Part shown: in pieces, positions 24,330 to 37,472 of the stretch
Layout: the number at the start of each line of letters is the position of its first letter
How positions within the stretch are numbered: the first letter of the stretch is position 1
From: Chiridota heheva
Lineage: Eukaryota > Echinodermata > Holothuroidea > Apodida > Chiridotidae
Length of the DNA: 64,000 nt
Assembly: GCA_020152595.1 (NCBI GenBank)
Contig: JAIGNY010002020.1
Coordinates: forward strand, 726,001 to 790,000
Direction: 5' to 3'
Made by a program: the position numbers and the translations under genes
The notes under the pieces: model-generated
Seen by the model: the letters and a program-made list of their open reading frames with translations, nothing else
What the model was told of the DNA's origin: nothing
Database searches by the model: none

Positions 24330-24625
24330 TTTGGAATCTGCACCTTTTTGCACAGGAAAATGTTTCGCAAAATATCATCCTCACTAAAAATTACGATTGT
24401 TTGAACAAATATAGTAGAAATTGTCATTTTGGGCAAACAAAAAACCACAATGGGCAAAAATGTCATGAGTGAGGTCAATAAGACTGCTTTCTTGGAATCA
24501 GCACCATTTTAACACAGAAAAGGAGAAAAAACTTGCACGGAAAATCATCTTCACAAAAGTTTGATTTTTTGACCAATAGTCGTTTTTGCAAAACACTGGC
24601 CAAAATGTCACGAGCGAAGTCAATA
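24330..24625 (+). repeat. About 160-bp tandem repeat, two copies
   Basis: GGAATCTGCACCTTTTTGCA near 24334 and GGAATCAGCACCATTTTAAC near 24495 head two similar units that each end with AATGTCAYGAGYGARGTCAA, TAAGAC. A related stretch lies at about 56440-56770 in the same orientation (GGTATCAGCACTTTCTTTTA), showing a dispersed family. Confidence 0.6.
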
Positions 24626-24672
24626 AGACCACCCAAATATTATATTATTTTCTAGAATAGTTATCTTAGATT

Positions 24673-24760
24673 ATGCCAGTGGCGTAGCTAGTATTTTTTG
24701 CAGAGGGGGAGCTATGAACCCCCTTCCCCCCCCTTCCCCCTCTCCACCATCCTCCCCGAA
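24673..24760 (+). repeat. End fragment of the GTGGCGTAGCTAG repeat family
   Basis: It begins CCAGTGGCGTAGCTAGTATT and runs into a C-rich stretch, as in the intact element at 60670-61409. The opposite end is not identifiable. Confidence 0.5.
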
Positions 24761-25059
24761 TACGTCAAATTTATAGGAAGCCCGAATTTTTTTAGTAAAA
24801 AGTCAGATTTTTTGTTGAAAAAGTCGGAAATGTATATACCTACTCGGTTTTCGGACATTTTGTTATTCTTTTTTTCTCAAGATGGCTTGTACAACTGACA
24901 TCTCAGATTAAAACTGATTACATCATCCGGATTACCCAAATATCCAACATTGTGCAAATTTGAATCTGCACGACATTTTTGATATTTCCAGCCGGAGGAA
25001 TTTCCCCGTGCACCCACCCTCCCTTGCAACCATATCTAATCCGTATATATCCTATACTG

Positions 25060-25101
25060 CTATATGTCTTTATTCCTTTATCAAAACTTTCAAATAACAA
25101 G
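25060..25101 (+). other. Probable non-coding 5' exon of sulfotransferase-like gene copy 1 (3' end only)
   Basis: TTATTCCTTTATCAAAACTT, TCAAATAACAAG is followed by a strong GTAAGGAC donor (GT at 25102). The same sequence and donor precede gene copy 2 (ending 59140). Splicing to the acceptor TTCCTTTACAG at 25614-25624 would put the initiator ATG 11 nt into the next exon, with an upstream in-frame TAA. The 5' boundary of the exon and the promoter are not determined. Confidence 0.5.
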
Positions 25102-25635
25102 GTAAGGACAATTTCGAAATCACAAGAAAGACAGCATTATATTCTTAGAAATTGTCAGACATTAGTTTATCAGCAAACTGTATCATATCCGCTTCCAGAC
25201 TGTAGTGCACGAAACCAGACTGTAGTGTCGCACAATCTGTTTTCGTTTCCCAAAATTACATGTATTTAGATAAGCAATCAAACTCATCTTCCGCTCGTTT
25301 TATGGACGATGTTGTAATTCAGGTTTTAAAGTTAACTCCGTCATATAAAAATCTATTGTGAATTTTCTGCACATGTTGTAATCATTACCAACGTAACACG
25401 ATTTGCCAGTGATGTTCAATTTAAAGTTCAGCCCGTATCAAATGATTGTATTTAGTTGAACTTAAAATATGATATCTGTTAGGCCCATATCTCTTTATGA
25501 AGCGCAATAAGAACATTAGTAGTACACTACAAAACAAATATATCATATTTTCATTTTTTTTTTTTGTGTGTGTGTCATATGATAGGCTTCTCAAAATAAT
25601 GTCATTACCAGCATTCCTTTACAGTTCAAGTTAAC

Positions 25636-28600
25636 ATGTCGGACAATATGGACGATGCAACACAAATTCCAAGAATCTTCCTTTGGTGTCTGCCAAGAAC
25701 ATCTTCAACTGCTTTAACCAAGTGCATGGGATTTGTCGACGGAGCGCAAATATGGTTTGAGCCTTACTGTCTGAGCGCGATCAATTATGCAACATCTCAC
25801 CCTGATATTCTCGCACAGTCCAAAGCGATCAGGCGCATGAGAGACAAAATGAAGGAAGCAAATGACCAGGTCGCATCGGAAAGTACCGATGGAAACCTTT
25901 TACCCGATGAATTGTTTACGTAAGTTTAACTAAACTCCTTTACTGTATTTTCGTCGTTTGTTTGTCAAACATACAAATAGAGGATAATCGTTGGAAGATA
26001 GCGGTGAAAACACGTTGCGTTTAGAAAATATAGAACCCACAAACGACTGGTGTAGTAACTAATTCAATAGTGTGATGCCCTAAAGGCACTTCATTTACCT
26101 GTTTTTTAATTTCTTTAAGAGTTTAAAAGAATATTACATTATACTAAATGATTGAAACAATTTTGTATCATTAGATGAACCATAAAATGTATTTGTTCAT
26201 TTTTCATGTGTACCAAATATATCATATTTTCAAAAATACGTCAGGATACCCCAGGATCATCTTATGGGCGATAGCTGATTCGACCCACAATATCCACATC
26301 TCAGTCGGTTATAGCTTAGCTCCGGCGTTTTTCAAAACTACTTAATGAGTGTACTTAGTCACTTCTTCATGAAAGATACTTTTCAAAAAATTTAATACCC
26401 CGATCATCACCACCCCCTCCTCCCGCAATCTTCTGTATCTATTACAATATTCTACACAATATTCTAATAGAGTACACCAAGACTGTGAGGAACATGTATC
26501 AACAACCACGTCCACATTTTGTGTGCACAGTTTTCTCATGAATTGGAATATCTTCATGGAGATATATATCAGCATCTTTTTTTCACCCATTTTTTACTTT
26601 AACTCTCCTGTCTTATCTGCTTATGTGATATGCACATGCATGATTGAGGGACTATTCCTGTAAGTGAGTATGCATACATTATTCCCCGTCAATCATCAGT
26701 AATGCGGTTGGGGTGTGTGTGTTAGTATAGCTGTATAGGGGTCATGTGAATACGTACCATAGGCGTCAATGCAATTTGTTTTCTGAAACTCCTTTATATC
26801 GTTTAAGTATTTACTCTTTTTTTCTTCAAATTTCGAATAGCCCAAGAAATAATTGGGACACATTTTGCATCATGGACTTGCTATTGAAAGGGAGATACAT
26901 ATTTTGTAACGACATTAATAAATACTTTTTACAAAAATCAGACTTTCCGACTTTCCGAATTTAGTATACCGGTATAAGTTGTCACCAGATGTGAATATGG
27001 ATATATTTCTTTGCTGCCATAACGTACCATAGCAAGTCAGTTTTCATAAAGTATGTAACGGTGAGCTTTACTACTGTTTTTTGTTTCTTTGTAGATTCCC
27101 ATGGGTGAAGGAGCAACTTGAAGCGAAGGAGCCAGGCAAGAAATTTATCTTCATCAAAGATATGGTTTTTGCGATTGACGGACAATATAATTTCCTTCCG
27201 AAAGGGGTAAGAATGTTTATGTACAGATTACATTCTAACCGCACCATTTTTTGTATTTATATGCAAGAAGAAAGAAATGTCAAAAAAAATACTAAGACAT
27301 CTGGCCTCTAAAGAGATATTCAAGATGGAGCTCATGTTATATTCGGGGTTACATTCTTAAAATAAATAAATAAACTCGGTGCTTATATAGCGCAGAATAC
27401 CAAGGTTCTCTGCACTATACAGAACAAAATAAAACTCCATACACAGATAATCTAACAATAATGTAAAAACATGTAAATAAAAAGATGAACACAAAACAGT
27501 TACTTTACATGCAGGAAGTGTTTCTCGAAAAGAAAATTCTCCAGGTGTTTTAAAACAAATCAATGGAGGAACTGTTTCTGATTTTAACGGGTAATTTATT
27601 CCACAGTAAAATGTATTATTTCCTCGGAAGTAACAATCGATATTTTATATTCACCAAAGGTCAGCAGGTCAGTGTCACCTCGCAAAAGATGGGATCAATA
27701 TTTTGTTTTTATTAGTCAATCAAGAAACCAAAATGGCTTTCATTTGCCTTTTAAAATGCTTCTGACGTATTTTATTTTTTCACAATTTTGCTATTGTTAG
27801 AAGATTATTTTCTTAAAACAAATCTTGAATACATTTTATGACAGTATGACACATAATTTGTTTATTTATCTCCGTATTTGTTCGTTGTTAATGGCATAAA
27901 TAAACCACGCCCACCTTTGTATCAATTGCTACCCGGGAGCTTTTCGAAGTCAAAGTCTGCAGGGTATGACAAGCAAGTCCATGTAGGGGGCCTGAACTAA
28001 CGCGCCGCTTTCAGATATATTGCCCCCCAGTGGTGAGGTTTTGACCCTATGAAAATATTTCTATGAAATAAACATATTAAAATCATAAATAATAAATTAC
28101 GATCAACAACTCAAAAGTTTATATTGAGTAAGAGACTCAGGAAAACTTTAATTTTTGGAAAATTGTCTTCGTATTCAGAACATTTTCTTCAGTTTCCTTC
28201 CCTCCCTCTCTCCCTTCCTCCCGCCCTCCTCCCTCCCTCTCTCCCTCCCTCCCTTCCTTTCTTCCGCCCTTCCTCCTTTCCTTCTCTCCCTCCTTCACTC
28301 CCTCCCTCCATCCCTTCTCCCTCCTCCCCTCCTCCTCCCTCCCTCCCTCCCTCCCCTCCCTCCTCCCTCCCTCCTTCCTCCCTCCCTCCCTCCCCTCCTC
28401 CTTCCCTCCCTCCCTTCCTCCCTCCTCCCTCCCTCCCTTTCTCCCTCCCTCCTTCTCTCCCTCCTCCCGTTCTCCATCCCTCCCCTCCCCTTCCCCCCCT
28501 CCCTCCTTTTCTCCCTCCCCTCCCGCCCTCCTTTCTCTCTCTCCCTCCCTCCCTTCCTCCCTTTCTCCCTCCCTTTCTCCCTCCCTCCCTTCCCTCTTTC

Positions 28601-28661
28601 CCTCCCTTCCTCCCTCCCTCCCCTCCCTCATTCCCCTCCCCTCTCCCTCCCCTCTCTCCCT

Positions 28662-28694
<33 letters not shown>

Positions 28695-29996
28695 CCTCCC
28701 TTACTACCTCCCTTCCTCCCTCCCTCCCCTCCCTCATTCCCTCCCTCTCTCCTCCCCCCTCTCCCCTTCCTGCCTGCCTGCCTGCCTGCCTGCCTCCCTC
28801 CCCCCCCCCTTACTACCTCCCTTCCTCCCTCCCTTCCTGCCTCCCTCCCCTCCCCTTCCCCTCCCTCCCCTCCTGTCTGCCTGCCTACCTGCCTGCCTCC
28901 CTCCTCCCTCCCTTCCTCTCTCCCCTCCCCCCTCCTTCCCTCCCTCCCCCTCCCTCCCTTTCTCCTCCTCTCCCTCCCTCCCTCCCTCCCTCCCTTCCTC
29001 CCTCCTCCCTCCCTCCCTCTTCTCCCTCCCCTCCTTCTCTCCCTCCCTCCCGTTCTCCATCCCTCCCCTCTCCCTTCCTCCCTCCCTCCCTCCTTTTCTC
29101 CCTCCCTCCCGCCCTCTCCCCTCTCTCTCCCTCCCTCCCTTCCTCCTTTTCTCCCTCCCTTTCTCCCTCCCCCTCCCTCCCCTCTTTCCCTCCTTCCTTC
29201 CTCCCTCCCTCCCCCTCATTCCCCCTCCCTCCCTTCCTCCCCCTCCCTCCTCCCTCCCCTCCCTCCCTCCCTCCCTTCCTCCCTCCCTCCGTCCCTCCCC
29301 TTTCCTTCCTCCCTACCTCCGTCCCTTCCCCTTCCTTCCTCCCCTCTTTTCCTTCCTCCCTCTCTCCTCCCTCCCTCCCTTTCTTCCTCCCTCCTTCCTT
29401 CCTCCCCTTTGTTTTAGATTTGAAGCTTGGGCAATTGGGCATCGATAACAAATACTGTTTCTTAATAGGTTCCATGTCGTCATACATTCCTGATTCGGCA
29501 TCCTCATCGATCTATTCCTGCCATTCGCCGACATTGTATGAACATCTTTGGGGCGAGTGATGCTGCAAATTATGACATGACGGCAGAAAACATATTTTTA
29601 CAACAACGCGATCAAGTGTATGATTTATGGAAGTTTCTCCAGTCAGAGGGTATCGAAAAAAATCCAGTAATTATTGACACTGATGACCTTCTAAATTACC
29701 CAGAGAAGATCCTTCCAAAGTACTTCAAAGAGATAGGTATTTCATGGAAAGAAACATATCTGAAGTGGCCACAGAGTGATCAAATTGTGAAGTCATTTAA
29801 GACCGGGCGTGGGTACCTTCGGTACGGTTCTAACAAGGGCGTTTTCACTCCGGCCTTTAATTGTGAGGACTTTTGGCCAGTCACCACAAAGTTGCCTGAA
29901 TTTGACGATCTCTCTCCTGATGTAAGAAAACTGGTTGGAATAATCAGTTCAGGATTTGGTGAAATGTATGCGAATCGGATCAAGCCAGATGAATGA
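25636..29996 (+). CDS. Sulfotransferase-like P-loop protein, copy 1 (three coding exons)
   Basis: Coding exons: 25636-25919, 27095-27206 and 29469-29996, 924 nt, giving 307 residues plus stop. All junctions are GT-AG: donor AC/GTAAGT, acceptor TTTCTTTGTAG, donor GGG/GTAAG, acceptor TTCTTAATAG. The first intron splits a codon after its second base; the second lies between codons. Near the N-terminus, IPRIFLWCLPRTSSTALTKC has the position and pattern of the 5'-phosphosulfate (P-loop) motif of sulfotransferases. KKFIFIKDM follows in exon 2 and HTFLIRHPHRSIPAIRRH in exon 3, the latter resembling the 3'-phosphate-binding Arg/Ser motif. The family includes proteins mislabelled as branched-chain aminotransferase-like; the real substrate is unknown. 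No signal peptide or membrane segment is seen, so a cytosolic protein is likely. Intron 2 carries a dispersed repeat and a 1.2-kb polypyrimidine tract. The gene looks intact. Confidence 0.85.
27355..27620 (+). repeat. Dispersed repeat with GCTTATATAGCGC motif in intron 2 of copy 1
   Basis: It starts in an AATAAATAAATAAA stretch followed by GTGCTTATATAGCGCAGAAT and ends near TTTATTCCACAG. The flanking intron sequence is shared with copy 2, which lacks this block, so the insertion postdates the gene duplication. Related copies lie at 58315-58520 and 60040-60420. Confidence 0.6.
28193..29413 (+). repeat. 1.2-kb polypyrimidine (CCCT/CCTT-rich) tract in intron 2 of copy 1
   Basis: It is an almost unbroken C/T run of CCCTCCCTCC, CCTTCC and CCTGCCTG variants, with purines only at scattered positions. 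The complementary strand is GGGA/GGAA-rich. Long spurious ORFs rich in Pro/Leu/Ser (plus) and Gly/Arg/Glu (minus) cross it. The equivalent intron of copy 2 lacks it. Confidence 0.95.
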
Positions 29997-30339
29997 TGAA
30001 ATCAACATCATCGTCATGTCATTGCATAATCTAGTAATACAATAACTATACATCAGAATTTAACTGTTTAAGGATTTCCTATCGAAGAAAATAACATTTG
30101 ACTTTGGGTCCTTGGGTGTTTATTTTGGTTAAATTTGCACATCGGCTTTATTATTTCCATATACATTTGCATACAAAAATTTATTGAAAATTTATCATTT
30201 AATTACCAACTCAGACAAGCGGAATAGTTTATTTAAAATGGTAAACCTTGGTCGGTCGCGTGTTATTGAAAACCGTAAGTGTAATTAGGTAGCTACTTGG
30301 TTGGTTGATGAAGGATGATGTAAAGTTGCGTCTCGGAAA

Positions 30340-31190
30340 GATGTGACATGTTGCCTAAAGGTCAAAGGACAGAGGTCAAATAATAATTGTAAATTTTGTG
30401 CTGCATTTCGTTGGAAAAACGTACTTGCTATTTGATTGATCCTTGATAAGTTGGTGTCCGGACTTTCCTACTTGGGAGGTTTGCGGAGGTGATGCAATGC
30501 TATGCCCCACACATAATGAGATATGTCATTTCAAGCTCAAAGGTCAGAGGTCAAACAATTCATTAAAAAATGGTACATTTTGTGATGCGCTTCCTAGGAT
30601 AACTGTTAGTGATATTGAGTTGATGGAATGTTATATAGGATTGTGTCCCCCACAATATGGAACATGACATTTAAAGATCAAAGGATGTCAAGAGGTCAAA
30701 TAATGTATTCAAAATAGTACATTTTGGTTGGTGGCGCGTTATGCAAATACCGCAATTATAATTGGGTTCTTACTTGGAGGGTTAATAAAGGATGATGAAA
30801 AGCTGTGTTTTGGGAAAGATGTGACATATATCGCTTAAAGATCTATGGTCAGAGGTCAAATGATAATGGAAAATGTTGTGTTGCGTTTTGTTGGAAAAAT
30901 AATATTGCTACTGTATTTATCCTTGGCTAGTTTTTTTTTTTTTTTTAACTTGGTCGATGGAGGGTTGTGCAGTGTTATCTCTCACAAATAAACAGGATAT
31001 TCCGCTTAAAAGGTCGAAGGTCAAATTATTGATTAGAATATTACATTTTTTCGCACTTTGTGATATTGCATTGGCACTTGGTGGGTATTGTTACTGGGTT
31101 GGTTGGAGGAAACTGTTGTAGTGTTGTGTCTCGCACATAGTGGGACAAGACATTTAAAGGTGAAAGGTCAAGTAATTTATAGAAAATGAC
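30340..31190 (+). repeat. Tandem 150-180-bp repeat carrying AGGTCA direct repeats
   Basis: About six diverged units, each with ACATGWCATTTAAAG-like sequence, then one or more AGGTCA words, then AAATAATTnAnAAAATGnnnC, ATTTTG. The AGGTCA-containing cores lie at 30359-30378 (AGGTCA, A, AGGACA, G, AGGTCA), 30541-30553, about 30683-30698, 30846-30858, 31011-31023 and 31158-31170. Five of six are direct repeats spaced by one base. It sits 0.35-1.2 kb downstream of the copy 1 stop codon. Confidence 0.75.
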
Positions 31191-31199
31191 ACATCATTT

Positions 31200-32640
31200 T
31201 ATGTCATGTTTCCTGGAAGAAACATTTCATCATTTCACAAATTATATGTGGTACAGGCGATAAGGTCAGGAACTCCGTGGAATGCCATCTTGCCATAAAA
31301 ACATTAAGTATACCGCTACGGGAGCAATTTGCCCCAACCATTAGTGACGGTCATGTCTTTTGCGCAACGGTAACAGTATAATATATGTGTTCATTTCGGT
31401 CACGGTAATATGGTGATCTGGGATTTACAAGAGTGCTTTAAATCAAACATGTACACTGTTGTTGTTTCCATGTGGGAACACCTACCTCACCAGCAACATT
31501 GGCCGCTGAGTGCATTTCCGATGTCGAAGTGTGAGAGATGCCACTCAAGAATTTGAAGGCCCCGTCAGTTGGCATCTCGTTGTTGGTTGGTACTGAGGAC
31601 AATACGAATCAACAGTATGGGGCTGCATGTGACATCTACTATAATCGCTGCTGTAAGAGTTAGAAACACGTAACAATATTTTTGTGTAGAATCAAATGAT
31701 TTTTTAAAGATTAGATCGAAGAAATCATACGCCGATTTAAAAATAACAACCAGTCGGGAAACTTAGGTCTATACATCCATCACAAATAAAAACAGTTACG
31801 CCACTATTCATGGCTCAGGTTTAAAGTAACTGTTTGCAATATGTTAACATACAACTAATAAAGCATACCAAACACAAATTTTATAATTCATAGTGAAACG
31901 TGAATACCTTTAATCATAAATTATATCAGGGATATTGCATTCACATATACCAGTACACCGATGCTAATTTTTTGTAGTTTCTATTACTCCCGGTTATCTT
32001 TGGAAGAGGGAACTTATTTTAATATATATCTAAATTGTTTCACGAATACGAATTTCAACCCTAAAAATCCAACCTGAGGTCACTTGCAATTTCCGCTTGT
32101 ACTGTTGTAAACGCAAGTCACCTTCTCATTGTTCTTCTCTGTTTTTCTCATCTTTTAAACAGGTATATTGATTTTCCTCATCGTCATATATCAACAACTT
32201 AAACATAATTCGCTACATACTCGTAGCGTCTTTTGAGTCGCTACATATTCGTAGCATCTTATATCTGGTTAACCTGTAATTTGTTTTAATAATTATTAGA
32301 AGTATCATTTTGAATACTACCTTAATTGCACAAAGCTTGGGAAACGACTATCCCATAGATGACTCAACATTAAGTCGCTCGCCAGCGCTATACAAAAGTC
32401 ATGTAGAGGTCAATGTCTTTTAACGCGTTGTGTAGAAGCTCTTTAACTTGGAATGATAGATTCCCGTTTGTCCAGCTCTTGGGAGTGACTTATAGTTGGC
32501 AGTGACCTATATGTAATTCAACGTTCTTAGCAATTTGGGTTCATATGCCCTACTTGGGGTCCTTGTATCTTTTAGATAAGCGTTCCCCAAGCTAATGGCA
32601 ATATTAAGATTGTTATTTTTCTAGATTTGTGACAATGACT
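31200..32640. other. No gene recognised
   Basis: Intergenic sequence without recognisable coding or repeat structure, apart from a small doubled CGCTACATAYTCGTAGC word at 32210-32255. Confidence 0.4.
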
Positions 32641-32652
32641 TTCTTCTTTGTG

Positions 32653-33867
<1,215 letters not shown>

Positions 33868-33870
<3 letters not shown>

Positions 33871-34013
33871 CATTGATGTTAGTCTGTTAACATTGATGTT
33901 ATTCTGTGAACATTAATGTTGTTCTGTTGAGTCTGTTAACATTGATGTTAGTCTGTTAACATTGATGTTAGTCTGTTAACATTGATGCTAAGTCTGTTAA
34001 CATTGATGTTACT
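33868..34013 (+). repeat. 20-bp minisatellite, about seven copies
   Basis: The unit GTTAGTCTGTTAACATTGAT is repeated with small variants (ATTCTGTGAACATTAATG, GAGTCTGTTAACATTGATG). Confidence 0.9.
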
Positions 34014-34374
34014 TTCATTAAACTTCCGGTTAGACAATTTTTAGAATGAACGTGTTTTATTAACAGGGGAGGGTACTGGTATCATATTGTTCAGAAAAGA
34101 AAAAAAACACAGTATTATATTCCTATTATATTAACCTTTTTACTCAAGTACACCTTATAAATTAAGTCATTTAGATCACTAAAGAGATTTATTGTATCCA
34201 AAATATCATACACGGCAACAAAATTTACAAATACACTGGCCTAAATAAACATCACTAAAACTGAAACGGAACCGCCTTTTTGAACGCGACTTATATTCGT
34301 GTTTCCGTGACAATGTTTCCCATAATGTTTAAGCCAACTTAACCGCCTCGCTTCCGGGCGACGGAAACGTCGAG

Positions 34375-34690
34375 CTCCGCGAGTGACGTAAAATCCGTGT
34401 TTAACGTGTTTTATAGCGTAAACATGTAATTTAACGCTAAATGCCCCATTCATGGCGACGTAAACGCCGTGACATAAACTCCATGTTTAACGTGTTTACA
34501 ACGTAAAATGTAAATTAATGCAACTTAAATGCCCCATTCCTGTCGACGTAAATGACACGCTCTGGGTGACGTAATCTCCATGTTTAATGTGTTTTCAACG
34601 TAAAAGTTGAATTTACTGCAACTTAAATGCCCCATTTCTGGCAACGTAAACCCCTGCTCCGGGTGACGTAATCTTCGTAATAACTCATAA
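34375..34690 (+). repeat. CpG-containing tandem repeat of about 95 bp, three to four copies
   Basis: Units share TGCCCCATT (34441, 34529, 34628), GGCGACGTAAA or related, and TTTAACGTGTTTWCAACGTA. TGACGTAA octamers occur at 34384-34391, 34567-34574 and 34664-34671, and a degenerate TGACATAA lies near 34471. Confidence 0.7.
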
Positions 34691-34699
34691 TACACTGTT

Positions 34700-35261
34700 A
34701 AAGACGCTCCACTAGTGATATTGGGGGTATTTTGCTTGATGTTTGTGTTACTTTCTTCAATCTGTCAATTTAAATAACACTTTTTAGCTGTTTAGGGACA
34801 CGTTTTAAACTTCACAAAGAGGATGGGAGAGGGCACGCCAGCTTATGTCACGGCAATGGCCCTAGGTTTTGCCCTGAATGACCCATTTAAAAAATGCGCT
34901 ATTTAAAAAATGCCCCACTAATGTATTTGGGGTGGCTCGCATACTTATAGCAAGGCCCTATTTAAAATAGATTTGACAAAAAGCCAATAGGCAGAGACAA
35001 AGGCTTTTAATTATGAAAAAGTCCATTATGTAGGGCTGTTGGCTACAACTTTATCTTTCATTCTTTACGGAAAATCAAAAATAGTGGATGCGCGCGAAGT
35101 GCGTGGAATTTCATAGGTTTTAGTCGTTGTAGGGCGATATTTGTGTTACTTTCTTTAATATAAAGTTCAGATATACGCCTATATTCTTTAAAGAAAAGGT
35201 TTTTTAAAGTTTAAAAGGAATGTCCTTTAAAAAAAAAAAAAAAAGCACACGGTTTCTTTGA
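34700..35261. other. No gene recognised
   Basis: AT-rich sequence with a 16-base A run near 35229. A doubled word, ATTTAAAAAATGCSCYA, lies near 34886 and 34902. Confidence 0.4.
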
Positions 35262-37365
35262 ACTGTTGAAAGGGCACTTTTTCCTCTTTGAAATGGCACT
35301 CTTCTCTCTGAAAAGTTTTTTTTTGAAATGTGGGAGGGGAAACGTGCCCCCGGTGCCACCGCCTATGCAGAGATGTGAAATGCCAGATGTATTAAGTACT
35401 AGATATATAAGAATTCAATTCCTCCTTCCTCTGAATGGTGCTGTCAACATGATTGTCAATCTAAACGTTTAGGGGGTTGCAAGGGACCGTGTATATTGAC
35501 AATGTAATGTCAAAAAAGTGGGGGACGGAGAGGGACATTGATAACGTTATTTCTTTAAAAAGTGGGGAAGACTGACTGGTTGGATCATCGTATGTACTGC
35601 CCGAATTATCTAGATATAGGCCTATCAGAATCATGCATTTCCACTCCCGACTCGGCATGATGTTGGTTCTCGGGTTTGGCAACTGGGACGTATTATGAAA
35701 AATACCAAGCCCTTACCCGTTTAAAATCATGAGCTCCGATGACATATAGACAGTCATTTTCGGGCATCAAAACTAAAAAAAAATATCAGAGCTTTCTGTT
35801 GCTTTGCCCAATAGCCCTGGGCTGAGGGACCCAGGGCTAATTTGTCCAAAATTTCTCAATTTTTAAGGGAAATTTCTCCGCTGACTGATTAGAAATGGTA
35901 GCCCAAATGTTTATCTAAGTAGATTTTAAAATTGATTCTTCAATTACATTTTGGAACTTTGTGTTAATTTTTAGCCATTTTGGTGCATTAAAAACTAGAA
36001 ATCGTCGGAGCTTCCTCGACCACAACCAAGGTTATGTCCAGGGGCTCTCAGCGGGTATACGCTGTTACACAATGCCACATTAGACTTTAGTCTTCTCGCA
36101 AGCCAAACTCTCTGGCGATGCCACTGAGGAGCATTGTTCCCAATTGTTTTATATTGCATGCATACGTGTACATGTAGATTATGGTGTATACATTGGCCAA
36201 AGAGCCTTCATATAGGACTCTTGCATTAGCGAACTTAAAACACTCACTTTTTTAATGTCGGTATTTTATGTCTGTATGAACATGATAAAAGGGTATTTCT
36301 GCAGCCCCCTTCAGGACTTTATTATTATTTGATTTTCAATTTCATTCATTCTTTGGCAATTTTTAGGCAGTTAGGAAGGTTTTTGTCAATTTTCGGAAAT
36401 TTTCTTCATTTTCGGGAAAATCTCTTCGATTTGTTTGATTTTTCAGGTCATAAAAATATTGCTAATTTTTACCAAAATTATCATTAATTTTACCAAAATA
36501 TCCACAAAAAAATTCAATTAGTTAATGAAATCAAATTTTACCTAACAACATGAAAGAAAACATGCCAACTTGTGCCTGCAGGAAGGTGAACTTTAAAATG
36601 ATGTTGGGGAGGGAGGGCATTAGCAACTTGAAGTTAATTAGAACTGATGGAAGGACATACGCTATAAACCATAAAATTAGCCAAAGGTAAACCAACAACA
36701 TTGGTTCAAAATTCTCCATTTGACAGCAATTTGGATGTTAAGGCCTAATTTTTTTTTGTAACATCACAACAGGAAAAGTTATGAATTTCTTCATGTTAAC
36801 TTATTGTCTTTCAATCCTTCACCAGCTTTGGCTGAATGAAAGAAGTTGAACAGGAGCAAGACATTTTGAATCTCCATGATGATTTTCAGTGACTGAAATT
36901 TAAGACAGATACTTAAAGTAGATATAAAGTCTGACATAATCCTTACTTCATATGATATAATTAAAGATAACGAATATTCTAAAGAAAACCTTGTTCAAAA
37001 TTCTAATCTCTCTCTGGTGATGATATAAAAGTTGTGTCTGTCCATACATCTTTAAATTAAAAGGTCTACATTACAAAATTGTATTCTTTATATATACTTC
37101 CTTTACATTTTGCTCTAATTACAATCTTAATCAATATACAATAACTTCGGGACAATAAGTGTTCAACAATCAGTCCAATTCAGCAGGGAGTTCTATAACA
37201 ACCTGACAACTCCCTGGTCTAACTGTTCAAAGAGCCATGTCAAGTACATTTAATTCTCTGCAATTCTTTGAAAATATCGTAGTATCATTGATGCTTTGTC
37301 AGTTTGTGGCGGAAATCAAAGTGACGTATAAAGCAAATCATTAAAAATTGAAATTTTAGCCTCAC

Positions 37366-37472
37366 CCTTGCATTTCTCTTCCCGTTTTCCCTGAATGAGT
37401 TTCTCCTGTCGCTTCTCTGTCCTCAGGTCTTGCATCATCGGTTCTTAGTATTTGGAACGGCTTCTGTACTGT
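37366..37472 (-). other. Exon-like segment in the right arm, frame intact
   Basis: On the minus strand, acceptor TTTATTTCTATTTCAAAG and donor GTGAGG bracket 107 nt that read TVQKPFQILRTDDARPEDRE, ATGETHSGKTGREMQ plus two bases, without a stop. The left arm's copy (6167-6273) has the same length and boundaries but one nonsense change. No other exon of this putative gene was recognised. Confidence 0.35.

Noticed and set aside
28124-29560. A 478-codon plus-strand ORF rich in Pro, Leu and Ser, with overlapping Gly/Arg/Glu-rich minus frames
   Set aside because: It is a by-product of the polypyrimidine tract; its 3' end overlaps exon 3 of the real gene in a different frame.
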